Assembly (NCBI GenBank): GCA_000151295.1
Contig: GG745328.1
Location: 2,980,124-3,044,123, forward strand
Direction: 5' to 3'
Length of the DNA: 64,000 nucleotides
Source of the DNA: Allomyces macrogynus ATCC 38327
Lineage: Eukaryota; Blastocladiomycota; Blastocladiomycetes; Blastocladiales; Blastocladiaceae
Part shown: one piece after another, positions 11,291 to 22,962 of the stretch
How positions within the stretch are numbered: position 1 is the first letter of the stretch
How the letters are laid out: each line of letters starts with the position of its first letter
Position numbers and translations under genes: made by a program
Notes under the pieces: model-generated
Database searches by the model: none
Told to the model about the DNA's origin: nothing
Seen by the model: only the letters and a program-made list of their open reading frames with translations

Positions 11291-11869
11291 GTAGTGTGGG
11301 TCAGTGGACATGGATGCGGGAAGTGTTGATGCTCTGGCGCTGAGGCCATGAAGAGCATGAGCAAGTTGATCTGGCCGATGTGTGGTGTGACAGACGTGCA
11401 CAAGCCTGGGTGAGGGAGCAGCCCCCAAAGGCGAGGTCCCAATGTGCGGTTGAGACACGTTGGTTTCAACAACACGATTCGAAAATTCAAAAACTCGATC
11501 AGAACCAAGCGCCCTGGACGATCAAAAATGAAGCCCCGAATAAAGTATGTATTTGGCACATGTATGATCGAATCAAGAGCAAGAGCACGCATGAACGATG
11601 CCCAATGAGAAACGGCGCGCGGCGGTGTGCGTTGCCACGAGCTGTACAGGTCGATTTTTCTCGACGTGGGCAGCGCAACAGGGACGGGGCGCGCACCGAT
11701 TCGAATCCACGGCAACAAGAAACGGCAAAGCGAACGAATGAAGGGTGAAGAAGACAACAACAATTCAATGCGACACAAAAAAAGATGGCTGAGAAAACCG
11801 AGGGCGACCATGCGCGTCCTCTCTTCAACGACAATCAATCGAAACCCCGTCAAGGAACCGACGGCGCGT
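11291..11869. other. Intergenic, 3' flank of ABC transporter
   Basis: Transition from the CpG-poor island back to normal composition. It presumably contains the transporter 3' UTR. No gene seen. Confidence 0.5.
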
Positions 11870-14800
11870 TTAGTACGGGCGCGACGCCTCGGCGGCGCGC
11901 TTGGCCATGCGCTCGTCGTGTGCGGCCTGCGCAATCTCGCGCAGCTTGCGCGACGTGGCCTCGCCCGTGTTCGCCACGAGCGACGCAAAGTGACCGCCGG
12001 GCATGTCGAGCAGCTTGAGCGGCTCGTCAAACTCGACCAAGCGACCAGCCTCCATGACGAGCACACGGTCCGACTCGATAATCGTGTTGAGACGATGCGC
12101 AATCGTGAGCACCGTCAGGTCGGCAAAGTTCTTCTTGATCGACGCCTGGATGAGCGCGTCGGTCTGCATGTCGATTGACGCCGAGGCCTCGTCGAGAACG
12201 AGAATCTTGGCCTTGGACAAGATCGCGCGGGCAATGCAGAACAGCTGGCGCTGGCCGAGCGAAAAGTTCTTGCCGTTCTCAATGACGGGTGACTCGAGCT
12301 TGAGCGGCATCTTGCGGATCTTGTCGCCGAGGTAGACAGCGTCGAGCGCCTTCCAAATCTCCTCGTCGGTCGACCGCGAGAAGGGATCGAGGTTGTACCG
12401 AATGTCGCCCTTGAAGAGCACGGGCTCCTGCGGGATAATGGCAATGGCCTCGCGCAGGTTCTTGAGACCAATCGTCGACGCGTCGATGCCGTCGATCGTG
12501 ATGCGGCCGCCGCACGACTCGACAATACGCAGCAACGAGACGAGCAACGTCGACTTGCCCGAACCGGTACGGCCAACAATACCAATCTTCTCCTTGGGCT
12601 CGATCGTGAGCGACACGTTCTTGAGCACGGCCACACCAAACTCGTGGTACTTGAGCACAATGTCCTCGAACCGGACACGGCCCTCGGACGGCCAGTTGGC
12701 CGGCGGCGCGCGGTCCGGAATCTCGGCGGGCGCCTCCTGCTTGACCTGCGTCGCATAGTAGGTGAGCACACCGACCGACGACATCTGCGCTTGGACCTCA
12801 CCAATCATGCGAATCGACCACTGCAAGAAGACGAGAATCTGCAGCGCGTTCGAGAGGGCGAGACCACCCGTCGACGCGCGCTCCTTGGCCGTGGCGCCCA
12901 GATCGTCGCGGAAGACGACCATGAAGAGACCCGTCGTGTAGATGGCAATCGAGGTGATCACATCCATGTAGAGCGCCGTCCACGACTTGACCATCGAGAG
13001 ACCAATAAAGAGCTCGTGGTTATCGTCGAGCTTGCCCATGTTCATCGCGTCGAACCGCGACTGAGCGCGGTAAGCGCGAATCGAGAAGAGACCCTCAAGC
13101 GTTGTGCCGAGGTGCGAGAAGATCGGCGAGCGCGACACTGCCTCCTGGGCCTTGAGCGCGTTCTCGACGGGCGTGACCCACATGATCACGAGCACGGCAA
13201 TGAAGAGCAGGCCAATGATCGGCGCCCAGTTCCACGGCACAATGATCGCGACAAGCAGGAAGGCGCCGAGCGTGAGCGGCACGTACTGCAGACCCTGCAT
13301 GGCCGAGTCGGGCATCGTCTCGTCGACGTGGAACTGGTGCTTGGCAAACGCCGACAGGATACGGCCGAGCGGCGTCATGTCCTGTTTTGGGCAAGCAGGA
13401 CCTCGGTCAGCTTTCTGTGCGCGTTGTCAACGACAAGGAGAACCTGAGATCGAGAGAAAACGTACGTAGAAGGCCATGGGCGCGCGCATGAGGCGGTTGA
13501 AGATGTTGTCGTGGAGCGAGCGTGCCTTGGCGGCCGCCTCGTACGCAAACAGCAGACCACGCGACAGGACACCAATGACGAACAGGGCAATGAAACCGGC
13601 GTAGGTGCCAACGTAGATGGCGTCGGCATTGTCGCCAAGCTTGAGCGTGTTCGGGATCCAGCACTTGAGCCAGTAATCCGAGCCAATACGCACGCCGTGC
13701 ACGACAAAGAAGAAGATCATGGTGAAGATGGTGATCGGCGTGCCGTTACCCGACTTGGCGTAGGCAATGTAGTCGGCCCAGCCCAGCGACTCGGTCGACT
13801 TGTCCTCGGTGACGAGCTGGCCGGCCTTGCGTTCGTCGTGGTCCTCGTCCGAGTCGTACTCGTCGTCCGTGTCGAGCACGTAGTCGCCAATGCCCGGCGC
13901 CAGGTCGCGGATGGAGTGAATCGTGAGCTCGTTGCGCTGAATCGCAGCGGCAACATCGTGCGACGCGCCGGCACCGCCCTTGATCACCGACAGCTGGTTG
14001 CGCTCGGCCATCGAGGCCAGGTCGCGCTCCGAGAGTTGCAGGTGCTTCATCGACTTGACCGTCAGCTGGTTGAGCTCGACCTCGCCCGAGGGCCCGGCCA
14101 CGGTCACCTTGTTGTTCGAAATCGGCTCGAGCGGCATGGCCTCGACATCGTCGTCACCCTCCTCACCAGCGGCGACGTGGTTGTTGATCAGCTCGGCAAA
14201 CTCCTCCTCCTCCATGAGCTCCGTGAACGTGCCGTAGCGCGCAATCTTGCCGTCCTTCAAGTGCAACACCTTGTCGACTTCGTGCAGGTACTGCAGCTGG
14301 TGCGTGACCATGACGACCGTGCGGCCCTTCAAGTGGCCCTTGATGCACTCGGTAAAAATGTGGCGACCGACCGCCTGATCGACAGCCGAGAGAGGGTCAT
14401 CGAGCAAGATGATATCAGCGTTGGCGTAGACGGCGCGAGCGAGCGACGTGCGCTGACGCTGCCCACCCGACAAGTTGGCACCGCGCTCGGCAATTTCCGT
14501 CTGCTCGGCGGCCGCGAGCAGCGTCAAGTCGCGCTGCAGCGCGCACACGCGAATGACCTCGTCAAACTTGCGCGGCTCGTAGGGCAGACCGAAAGTAATG
14601 TTGTCCTTGAGCGTGATGTTGATGAGCCAGGCCTCCTGCGGCACGTACGACGTGGAGCCGTAGACCTTGAACTTGTCGCCGCCCGTCTGGCGCATCTGGC
14701 CGAGCAGCGCAGCGACCAGCGACGACTTGCCGGAACCGACATCACCAATGACCGCGAGAATCTCGCCGCGGTTGACCTTGATCGAAATGTCCTCGAGCGC

Positions 14801-16219
14801 CGGCTTGGGCTCGCCCTCCCACGTGAACGAGGCGTTGACCATTTCAATCGCCGTCGGGTCGTCCTTGCGCTGCGGCAGCGCCTTGAACTCCTCGACCTCG
14901 GTCTGCGTCATGTAGGCGGTCAGACGGTCGAGCGAGACGCCCGCACCCGAGAAGGACTTGACGGCCTGCGGCAGCATGAGCAGCGGGTAACGCAGCGTGT
15001 TGAAGACCGAGAGCACCGTGAACGAGATCGACGAGGTGAGCGTGTGGCCCGTGTACCGGTAGGTCGCGAGCGCCACAATGGCAACGACGACGGGCGCGGC
15101 AAAGACCACGGCAAAGTTGATGGCCTTGATCTGGAACGACTTGTAGATGAGCGCCATTTCGCGCGCACGAATCTCGTTGATCTTGGACGAGAAGGGCGAC
15201 TCCCACGCGTAGAACTTGATGAGCTTGATGGCCGTCAGCACCTCCGACATAATGTGCACGCGCTGCGTCGTAATCTCCGTGTTCTCGCGCTGCATCGTGG
15301 CCGTGATCTTGCCGAGGTAGGCCTGCACGGGCATGAGCGCGAAAATGATGGCGAGCGACGTGAACGCCGAGTAGCCAATCTCGACAAAGGCAATGATCAA
15401 GATCGCCGTCGTCTCGATCGCCGAGGTCCACAGGAAATGCACGTTGAGCACCGCGTCTTGCACACGGGCCACATCGGTCGAGACAATGTTGATGACCTCA
15501 CCGGCACCACCGCGCACGCGCGCGAGGACCAGGGCCTTGCGGTAGACGAGCACCGTCAGCGCCGACTTGACGCGCACACCTTCGCGCGCGCACTCGCCGT
15601 AGAGCTGGTGAATCGCAATCGACGAGAAGAGCGACGAGAGACCGAGCGCGAGCGCCCACATCTGACCCTTGAACTCGTCCTCGTCGTTTTGCAGGAACAG
15701 CACGAAGACCTTGAGGAAGTAGTATGCGCCTGGGCAGCGAAAACGGTCCGAGCCGACAGTGAGCGTGAGCGAAATCAGGAGCGGGACAGGGTCCGAGTTG
15801 CGCGCAACAACGCGGCAACGGAAGATCAACAACAAAAACGTACCAGCCCAGGTAAACACGCCCCAGACAAGCTTCCACATGCCGATCAGAATGTAGTGCG
15901 ACTGGTAGACGCGACGCAGCGCGCCAAGCACCGTCGGGTTGCCGGCCTTGCACTCCTCCTTCCAAGCATCGTCGATCGCGCGGCCGTTGGAGCGCGCTGA
16001 CAGGTTCTCGGGCAAGCGGAACCGCAGCTTGCGCAGGTTGATGGCACCACGCGTCGCCGTGGAGCGCACTTGGTGGATGAGCGTGAAGACCCACAGGTAC
16101 CACCAGTTGTTGAGGAAAAAGCCGGAGCCGAGGTTGACGGCACGGCGAAGACGCCGCGACGACGTGCCGGGGGCACGCGGGCCGCCCTCGACAAGCTGCT
16201 TCTTGCCCTCGGCGGTCAT
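11870..16219 (-). CDS. ABCC/MRP-type ABC transporter, full length
   Basis: ATP-driven exporter of conjugates or similar anions, about 1383 aa, without the extra N-terminal TMD0. Order: TMD1, NBD1, acidic linker, TMD2, NBD2. NBD1 (from about residue 430) has Walker A GDVGSGKSS, signature LSGGQRQR and Walker B ILLDDPLSAVD; the Asp in place of the catalytic Glu is the known ABCC asymmetry. NBD2 (from about residue 1120) has GRTGSGKST, signature FSLGQRQL and LVLDEASASID with the catalytic Glu. Two introns: 15730-15843 (114 nt) and 13382-13465 (84 nt). The latter joins APMAFY to DMTPLGRIL, the usual TMD2 entry motif. The first intron is a multiple of three and stop-free. The start ATG at 16219 leads MTAEGKKQL. 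Substrate and membrane (vacuole or plasma) cannot be told. Confidence 0.95.
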
Positions 16220-16258
16220 GGTGATGGCAGCGACGACGGTGGTGGTAGTGGTGCAGCT

Positions 16259-16262
<4 letters not shown>

Positions 16263-16293
<31 letters not shown>
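16263..16293. repeat. (GA)n microsatellite
   Basis: An uninterrupted GA dinucleotide run of about 31 bp. It lies about 45 bp upstream of the ABC transporter start codon, in its 5' UTR or core promoter; on the coding strand it reads (CT)n. Length variation is likely between strains. Confidence 0.9.
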
Positions 16294-16294
<1 letters not shown>

Positions 16295-19200
16295 GAAGAG
16301 CGAACGCGAACAGAGATCAGAGCATACGCAAGCGAACAGGTCAGTCTCCAGTGCAATTCGGCGAGGCCAACCGGATTTGGCGGCGTTGCACGGTCACGGG
16401 CGCGATTCTCGAACCACAATCGAACCGTCGGCTTGACTTCAACCGACGCCGAAAACGGCTCGGCCAGCATGCACACCACAGCGGGCGCAGCACCGGCACC
16501 GCGGCACTTCGGGACCGTGCGCGACAGCGCGAAAGGAGAGGACGACGAGAGGACGACGAGAGGACGCACGCACCAAAGTTGCTCACAACCGACTCGACCG
16601 GGTCAGCGAGATGAATAGGAGATCGGCCGTAACGCGAGGCAGATCCCGTCGAATCAGGTACGCCGGCGCGCAAGACCTGGTCGAGCACGCGAGCGAGAGG
16701 CTGGTGGGCAGCACTCTGCTTTGGCAATCGAGGAGAGGGGCAGCAGCGGCGGCGGGCAGCGCACAGGTCGTAATCCTTAGCGCTGGCGTCGGAGACTGTG
16801 CTGGTCCGTCCGCTGGTCTCGAGTGTCGCACGCACGGAGGGTGGGGGCCGAGCGTGTGGGGCGAGAGGCAGGAGGGGAGGAGCAGGCCGAGTCGGGCTGT
16901 GCAGGGGGAGGGCCCGAGTTATGTAGGGGTCGGGCAAGGTCGGGCGAGGTCCACGCCGAAAAAGAACACCAAGAGAACGCCGCCAGTGTCCGACAGCGAG
17001 CGAGCGGCCGACCGTCGTTGCCGGCGCACGCCAACTGCGAGCCGACCGGCCGGGCGGGTCTTCAAGCCTGTGCAGGCCGCATGGATTCTCAAGGCGTGTT
17101 GGCCCGGCGCACGACCGGTGCTGGGTCGTCGGGCGGGACTCTGTCGCGCATGGGTTGCTGCATGGCGCGCACGGTGCCTTGTCAACCGGGCCGCAGGCGC
17201 CTCGATGCGCGCCAGGGGTTCGCGCGATGCCACTGCGTTGGCGCCCCAATGGCAGCGATGCTCAAGGCGTGGTTGTCGTCGCCCGAGACCAAGGAGCGCG
17301 TAAGCGAAGAAAAAAACCAGCAAGAAAACGAGATAAAACGAGAACCAGGGCTCACGTACGTAACGAGAATACCAAACTCCAGCCACGAAAAACTTGCTTG
17401 CGCTGGATGACCTCGTGAGGGCAGTGCCGCACGCCACGACCACGATAAAAATATATAATCAAAAACACAGGCCAAAACTCTGTTTGTGACCGTAAAACTC
17501 GTCACAGCCGGGATTTGCGGTCGACGACGGTTGAAGATTGGGATTTTGGAGGGGGGCGCTCGCAGGGTCCCTTTCGTACCGCAGCACGCCCCCGTGGCGC
17601 ATGGCACAAAAGCTTTCGCGTTTTCCGTAGCATTTCCAGAGTCTTGCGCGTGCCGACGACAGCGAAAAAACACAAGGAGGGGCCCATCCCATCGCACCCA
17701 CACCCTTGCGCGTGGTCCATTGCCTGTCTCATCATGACCTGTCTGTGCCACCAACTGCCCATGCGACCGACCCACGAGGGACGCTGGCAACGCCTCGGCC
17801 AACGCACGCCGCTGCCCCCATGATCCATTTCTTCATCGGGCCGCCACACATCGGTGGCTCAGAAATGAAAATGTGCGCACTGTGGCGACAGGATCGAGCC
17901 TATGGCCCTCGAAATGAAAAGCTGGACGAGAGCTGCCGATGGACCTGTCCCTGGGCTCAAGTCGGGTCGGTTGGTGATCGCTGCTGTGTGGGGTGTGAGG
18001 ACGTGAATGGAATGATAGAAGAACAGAATCGGGTGCGAGCGGATCAAGTCGGCCCCTGTGGCGAACAAGTGGCGGTCGATGTGACCAAGAGCGGCGTTTG
18101 AACGCGACGCGACGCGCCCAAGGACGCTCCTCATGCACCCCAACCCGGCCGACGAGGTCATTTGTGACCACGATCGTGTCGCCAGCAGCTGCAACCACAG
18201 CCCGCCGCCCGCTTGAAAAGCACTTCGAAAGTGATGCGAGCGGCCGACGAGAACACGCGCGGCCGTCGGGAAGTCGGCCACCACTGCCACCATCATGACC
18301 AAGCTTGAGTCGTTCCACGACCAATCCCGCGCGTGCATAGGCGCGTCCACAACCGCACGACGGTCGTACCACGCGGCGCGGAGAACGGTCAAGAAAACGT
18401 GTGAACGAGGCGATCGTTCACCTCGTCCCAGCGCCTGACCGACTTGAAGTTCCCACTTCGTGCTCGTGGTCGGCGCAACGCGCCAGAATCGGCAGCTTGA
18501 TCAGCATGGACCACTCGGTCGCGTCCCACGCCATCCGCGCCGTGCACGCGCCACGCTGGCAAGTGCGCGCGCGGTCGCCGCAATCATGGGTCCCTGCGGT
18601 GCATCATCGCGGTGAAGGCCCCCGGGCGCGCACGCGGCTGGGCGACCGGCGGGGTGGTGAACCACACGCGCATCCGAGATCATTATGAGCGAGCGATAAA
18701 CCGCGTAGAAATCAGGCACGCACCGCGCCGCGGGCCGACGATATTTCGGGCGTTGTTCATGCTTTTGTATGCGCGAGTTGATCGAGGTCGTGGCGGGACG
18801 AGCGGCGGCGGCAGAGTGCGGTGCGGGACATGATGCGTGACGCGTCTCAGGCGTTATCGCGGCAAATGCAGACAGCGACCAGCACGGATCATCAGTCGGT
18901 GCGTCGGGTCTGGCGACGAGAACGAAGTTTCCGGGTCAGGAGCGCGTCTTGATACACGTCGGTCATGACGTTGCGCCGCGTCGTGCGCGACGTGGATGTG
19001 GTCTGGTGGGCGGGAGGGCACGAGTGGGTCATGGTCAGTCTTCGTAAGTCTTTGCTCAACCGGCGGCGCGTCTGTCATGGTGCCCAACGGCCGAGGAAAA
19101 CGTACCAAAAAATCGAGATCTCATGGTGCGTGATGGGCGAATGCCGGCGAGCAAGTCGCGGCTCGACAGGGACTTGGAGGTCACAGTATCGACGCGTCGG

Positions 19201-20772
19201 GTCATGGCGCAAGCTACGACCAAGCAAGCGTATTGAGTTGATTTGACCGTGGTGAGAGACGTTGAAACGGCATGGCGCGCGACCGCCATCGACAGGACCG
19301 TGAGCACACGAGTAAGCAAGACGGACCATAACGTGGTCGACCCTTCGGCTCGCGACGGGGTCAAAGTATTGCTGTTCAGCTGGGGAGCGGTCGGTGTTGT
19401 ATCAAGTACTGGATCCATCGCGTCAGAAACATGAGCGGGTCGGGTTGACAAGAGAGCAAGGAGGGCAGGTGCGTCGTTAGCCGACGTGGTTGCGACCGGC
19501 GGGGCCATGTTCGATGTGGGCGGGGGCGGGCGTGGTTTATGTAGCGCGGCCGCGGCCGGAAGGCACCCCTCACGCGTCGATTGCCACCCACGCACGATTG
19601 AGCTGGTTGCAGCGCGCTGCAGCAGGAGCCCATGCACCTGCACGCGCGACAAAAACGAACAGATACAACGACGCGGCACAAAGAAGCAGGGCGCCCTCCC
19701 AGAAGCAAGAGATGGGAAGGGTCCGTCGGCACCATGGTGTTACAACGACCATGACTTGGTGGCTGGTCATCGCGGAGGAAGCCATGGCGGTGGTGGTGGA
19801 CGATGTCTTAGAGCATGCACGCAGGGCGTCGAGGGCTCAGTCCCTCGTGGCAAATACCTGCCAGGGCTGAAGCCTGAAGCGCCCTCGACGAGTGTCTGGC
19901 AATGATGGGGCCTGTGGAGGTGTCTGGGGGTGGGGGTTGGACGCGTCGTGGGGTGGGGTGGGGTTGGTGGACGCGCCAGGGTCCCTTCCAGCATATCTGG
20001 CGATCATGACGGCGTGAGGTGCCTCGCCCTGCGCCCACTTGTCGATTTGGGGCGCGCATGCGCATGTGGTCGGTATGCCGCCTGGGCTCGTTCATGATCG
20101 ATGGCGCGGGAGAATCGTCGCTCGTAAATAGTCATTTGAATTTACTGGCGACGAGTTGCTGGCTGCTGGACTCGGTGCGCGTTCTTGGTCTCAGCGCGGT
20201 TCAGCTGGCGGCGGCGCCAGCTGGGGGACACGCGAAGACGGAGAGACAGGGCGCGTCGGTGGGCGAGAGAAAACGGGGCGAGGACGTGGCCGAGGCCCGC
20301 ACGACACAAGAGCGGCGGCCGCGGCGGGCAGGGTCCTTGGCGGCGGTGCGGTAGAAACAGGGCAGCGCGGGGTGCGAGACGTTTGCCGGCGTGTCTCGCG
20401 GGCACAGTGACGCGATCACGTGCTGCCAGCTCAGCGAGGACGCTTCCACCTGCCACGCCCGTCACTTTGCCGTTTTGCTCGCCTCTTCACCCAAGTTGCC
20501 GCCACCACCGGCCCATGGCGAACCATCGACCACCGTCGCGACCACCACGTTGCCAACTTCCACGGTCACCGGCACTCCCAAATACCAACGCGCCCGCCGC
20601 GCCCACCGCTCCCGCGAGCACCACGACGGCGCCAACCCATTCCCGCCACGCCCATCGACCCTGCCCGACCACTTCCCACTGCAGTACCCGCGCGACCGCA
20701 AGATCGAGCGTGCCATTCACGCCCCGCCGCGCCCGAGTACCAACCAATCGACCACCGAACATCAACCCGACC
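16294..20772. other. 4.5 kb without a recognised gene
   Basis: Promoter region of the ABC transporter, then DNA with no recognisable protein family on either strand. The only protein-like stretches are on the minus strand: an Ala/Ser/Thr-rich open frame from the ATG at 19508 to a consensus GTACGT donor at 19105, a patch at 18540-18590 (MAWDATEWSMLIKLP) and a terminal RWDEVNDRLVHTFS ending at 18389. They may be exons of one unknown gene, but I could not connect them in frame. No RNA genes or repeats are recognised. Confidence 0.45.
19106..19508 (-). CDS. Possible first exon of an unknown protein
   Basis: Open for 134 codons from an ATG (MAPPVATTSANDAPALLAL) to a strong GTACGT donor. It has a Ser/Thr-rich composition and a hydrophobic patch (LWSVLLTRVLTVLSM). 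I recognise no domain, and the downstream acceptor is not resolved. It could equally be chance openness in GC-rich DNA. Confidence 0.2.
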
Positions 20773-21481
20773 ATGCTCCCGCGGCTCGTGCGGGCCCTGG
20801 TCGCGCTCGCCGTCCCGGCCGCGATCCTCGCGCTGCTTGCGCTCGCCTCCTCCCCAAGTCCCGTGACCGCGCACCGCGTCCTTCCTGGGCACCGCCCGCT
20901 CGCCGCCGTCTTGACTGCCGGCGCCGCGACATTATGCGGCGTGGTCGCGGCCGACGCGAACAGCAAGGGCCGCGCGCGTCGCCAACAGCACCAGCACCAC
21001 CAGCAGATGCACATGGAGTTTGACTTTGCGCGGATTCTCGAGCAAATGATGGGCGGTGGGGCCGGTGGGCCCGGCGGCGGCGGCGGGTTCCAATTCATGT
21101 TTGGCGGTCCGGGCGGCGGGTTCCATCAAGGGCATGGTGGACGGCGTGGGGGGGTGCCGTCGGGGGACCCAAATGATCCGTCGAACCCGCGTAATATTCG
21201 CAAGGCGCTCAAGGCGTTCAAGCTCGACGAGTCGGCGTCTGAGGATGTGGTTAAGCGCACGTACCGGCAGCTTGCCAAAAAGTAGTACGTGTTTGCTCGT
21301 GGATGGAGTTTGGGGCGGTGGTGGGAGGGGGTGGACAAGGGAGCCTGACCTGTGCTGCGCGCGATTCGACGTCTGTAGCCACCCCGACAAGTGCCACGAA
21401 CCGACGTGCGAGGATAAGATGATCAAGGTCAACAAGTACTACGAGATCTTGCAGACGTGGCTGAAAAATAAAGCATCGTGA
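20773..21481 (+). CDS. Secreted/ER-type J-domain protein, C-terminal J domain
   Basis: Hsp70 co-chaperone of about 204 aa. The N terminus is a strong signal/anchor segment (LVRALVALAVPAAILALLAL), suggesting ER entry. A His/Gln stretch and a Gly/Phe-rich region (GGGGGFQFMFGGPGGG) follow. The J domain is at the extreme C terminus: VVKRTYRQLAKK, the HPD tripeptide, and KYYEILQTWLKNK to the stop. An intron at 21285-21378 (94 nt) splits the Tyr codon just before HPD. The ATG at 20773 is the first in frame before the signal segment. J domain last and G/F region before it is the reverse of the usual type II order. The client Hsp70 would be BiP/Kar2 if the signal is real. Confidence 0.85.
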
Positions 21482-22123
21482 ATCGCGACGCGGATCAGGT
21501 TTGTAGGCGCGGGAACGCGGGCGGGTATTTTTGTCGTCGACAGGTTTCGCGCGACGGAAATGCAATGGCAAAGGGGGCCGACCTTTGAGAGTCGATGGTG
21601 GACCCCGTTTATAAGTCACAGTCGTGTCGCTGCCACCACATCTTCCTTGAAAACAACGGTTCTGGCCGACCGGAAAATGTGCCGAGTTGCGGCAGATGCA
21701 AATGGCGAGTTAAATTTTCCGTACCTCAAGAGCAAACATCAAGCTGACAATGCACCGTCGCATCAACAAACAGGAGCCGCGACCGTGACGCGCACGGTTG
21801 CCACACACGATTCAATAACATATTGACCGGCTGCTGTGGGTCGCTGCGAGTGTTGATGGGCGCTGGGCGTCAACGTGCCGCTAGCGCTGTACATAATTGA
21901 TCTGCGTCCTAGGAGCGTAGCGCGCGAGCGTGCAATATGGGGGTGAAGCAGGCGGGTGCGAGCAGAACACTGACGTTCCGTTGGGCTCACGCGTGGCAAG
22001 GTGTCAAACAACTTCGAGCTCACGACAAACTGGTCGCGTCGTCTCGCAATACCACGTGTACCAGATGATTATGCTTCAGGCACATGGGAGTAGCACTTGA
22101 AACGGAAGAAAGACGGATATATT
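21482..22123. other. Convergent intergenic region
   Basis: Lies between the 3' ends of the J-domain gene (+) and the CPSF30 gene (-). It contains the 3' UTRs of both. No further feature recognised. Confidence 0.6.
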
Positions 22124-22962
22124 TCAAAACTGCCGCTGGTGGTGCTGCGCGCGCAATGGACAGTGGTTGGCGAAATGGCCCTTGCGTCCGCACTTGAAGC
22201 ACACAATATGGTCGAACGCGCCGTTGTGGTTGCCGAACCCGCGCGGCCCTCCCGTTGGGTTGGCCGCGGACCCGCCAGGTGGGAGTGCTGCGTCGGCAAA
22301 CTCGTCGTCGTCGACGGTCGAGACTTCGAACTTTGGGCTGGCGAGCGAAACGGATGGACGGGTGGGTGGACGTCGGAGGAGCAGCCGCACTGGTCAGCGC
22401 GTATATCCAAAGACAGCCAAAAATCGAGAACACAACAACAAGTCTTTATTGCAGTGGCATTTACGCACTGGCCATTGGCGCAATTGGGTCCATCTGGGCA
22501 GAATCCCGCGAGGTAGAGCAGGCACGGCACTTTCTTGACGTGGCGGTGCTTACAGTGCGGCCCGTGCTTGCAGAACCCACGCGCGAACCAGGGACACTCG
22601 CGGCGCTTGACCGACGGGTCAATGTGCAGGTAGACGCAGTCCGGGTTGGAGCACTCGCCATACTTCGCAAAGAACCAGCACTCGGGCATCTTGTTCATGT
22701 TGTACTCGTGCAGGAACTCGCAAGCGTCGCCCTTTTTGCAGAGGCCACGCAGCCAGTGCTTGCAGACGACGCGCTTGCCCGGTGCCGGGTGCCGCAGCGG
22801 GCACGCATTGCCGAGCGAGCAGCCGCCGCGGAGGTGGTTGCGGCAGACAGGCACGCGCTCGAGCGAGAGTGAAATGCCGCGCTCGGTGGCAATGTAGTCT
22901 TCAAAGTCGAACGCGATGCTGTCGGTCGCGGTGAGCGCGTCGAGCGAGACGGGTGGCGGCAT
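22124..22962 (-). CDS. YTH1: CPSF30/Yth1, CCCH zinc-finger polyadenylation factor
   Basis: RNA-binding subunit of the cleavage and polyadenylation complex, about 235 aa. Five CCCH fingers are readable: CRNHLRGGCSLGNACPLRH, CKHWLRGLCKKGDACEFLH, CWFFAKYGECSNPDCVYLH, CPWFARGFCKHGPHCKHRH and a fifth beginning CLLYLAGFCPDGPNC. The intron at 22338-22468 (131 nt) splits the codon of the final His of finger five; splicing gives C-A-N-G-H-P-K-F-E, the family sequence. After a Gly/Asn linker there is one CCHC zinc knuckle (CFKCGRKGHFANHC), as in animal CPSF30 but absent from yeast Yth1. The start at 22962 precedes the conserved acidic N-terminal FDFEDY stretch. Reading without the intron destroys the fifth finger. 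Confidence 0.95.

Noticed and set aside
11690..11715. GATTCGAATCC, a perfect-looking tRNA B box
   Set aside because: Flanking bases do not form a T-stem and there is no A-box at proper distance; it is a palindromic coincidence in the ABC 3' flank.
13511..16000. 829-codon open frame on the plus strand, antisense to the ABC transporter
   Set aside because: It lies exactly opposite the conserved transporter exons, crosses an inferred intron and is extremely Arg/Asp/Val-rich, as expected for the shadow of a GC-rich gene.
16341..17249. 302-codon minus-strand frame upstream of the ABC transporter
   Set aside because: Arg/Ser/Pro-rich with no recognisable pattern or splice logic; likely promoter DNA.
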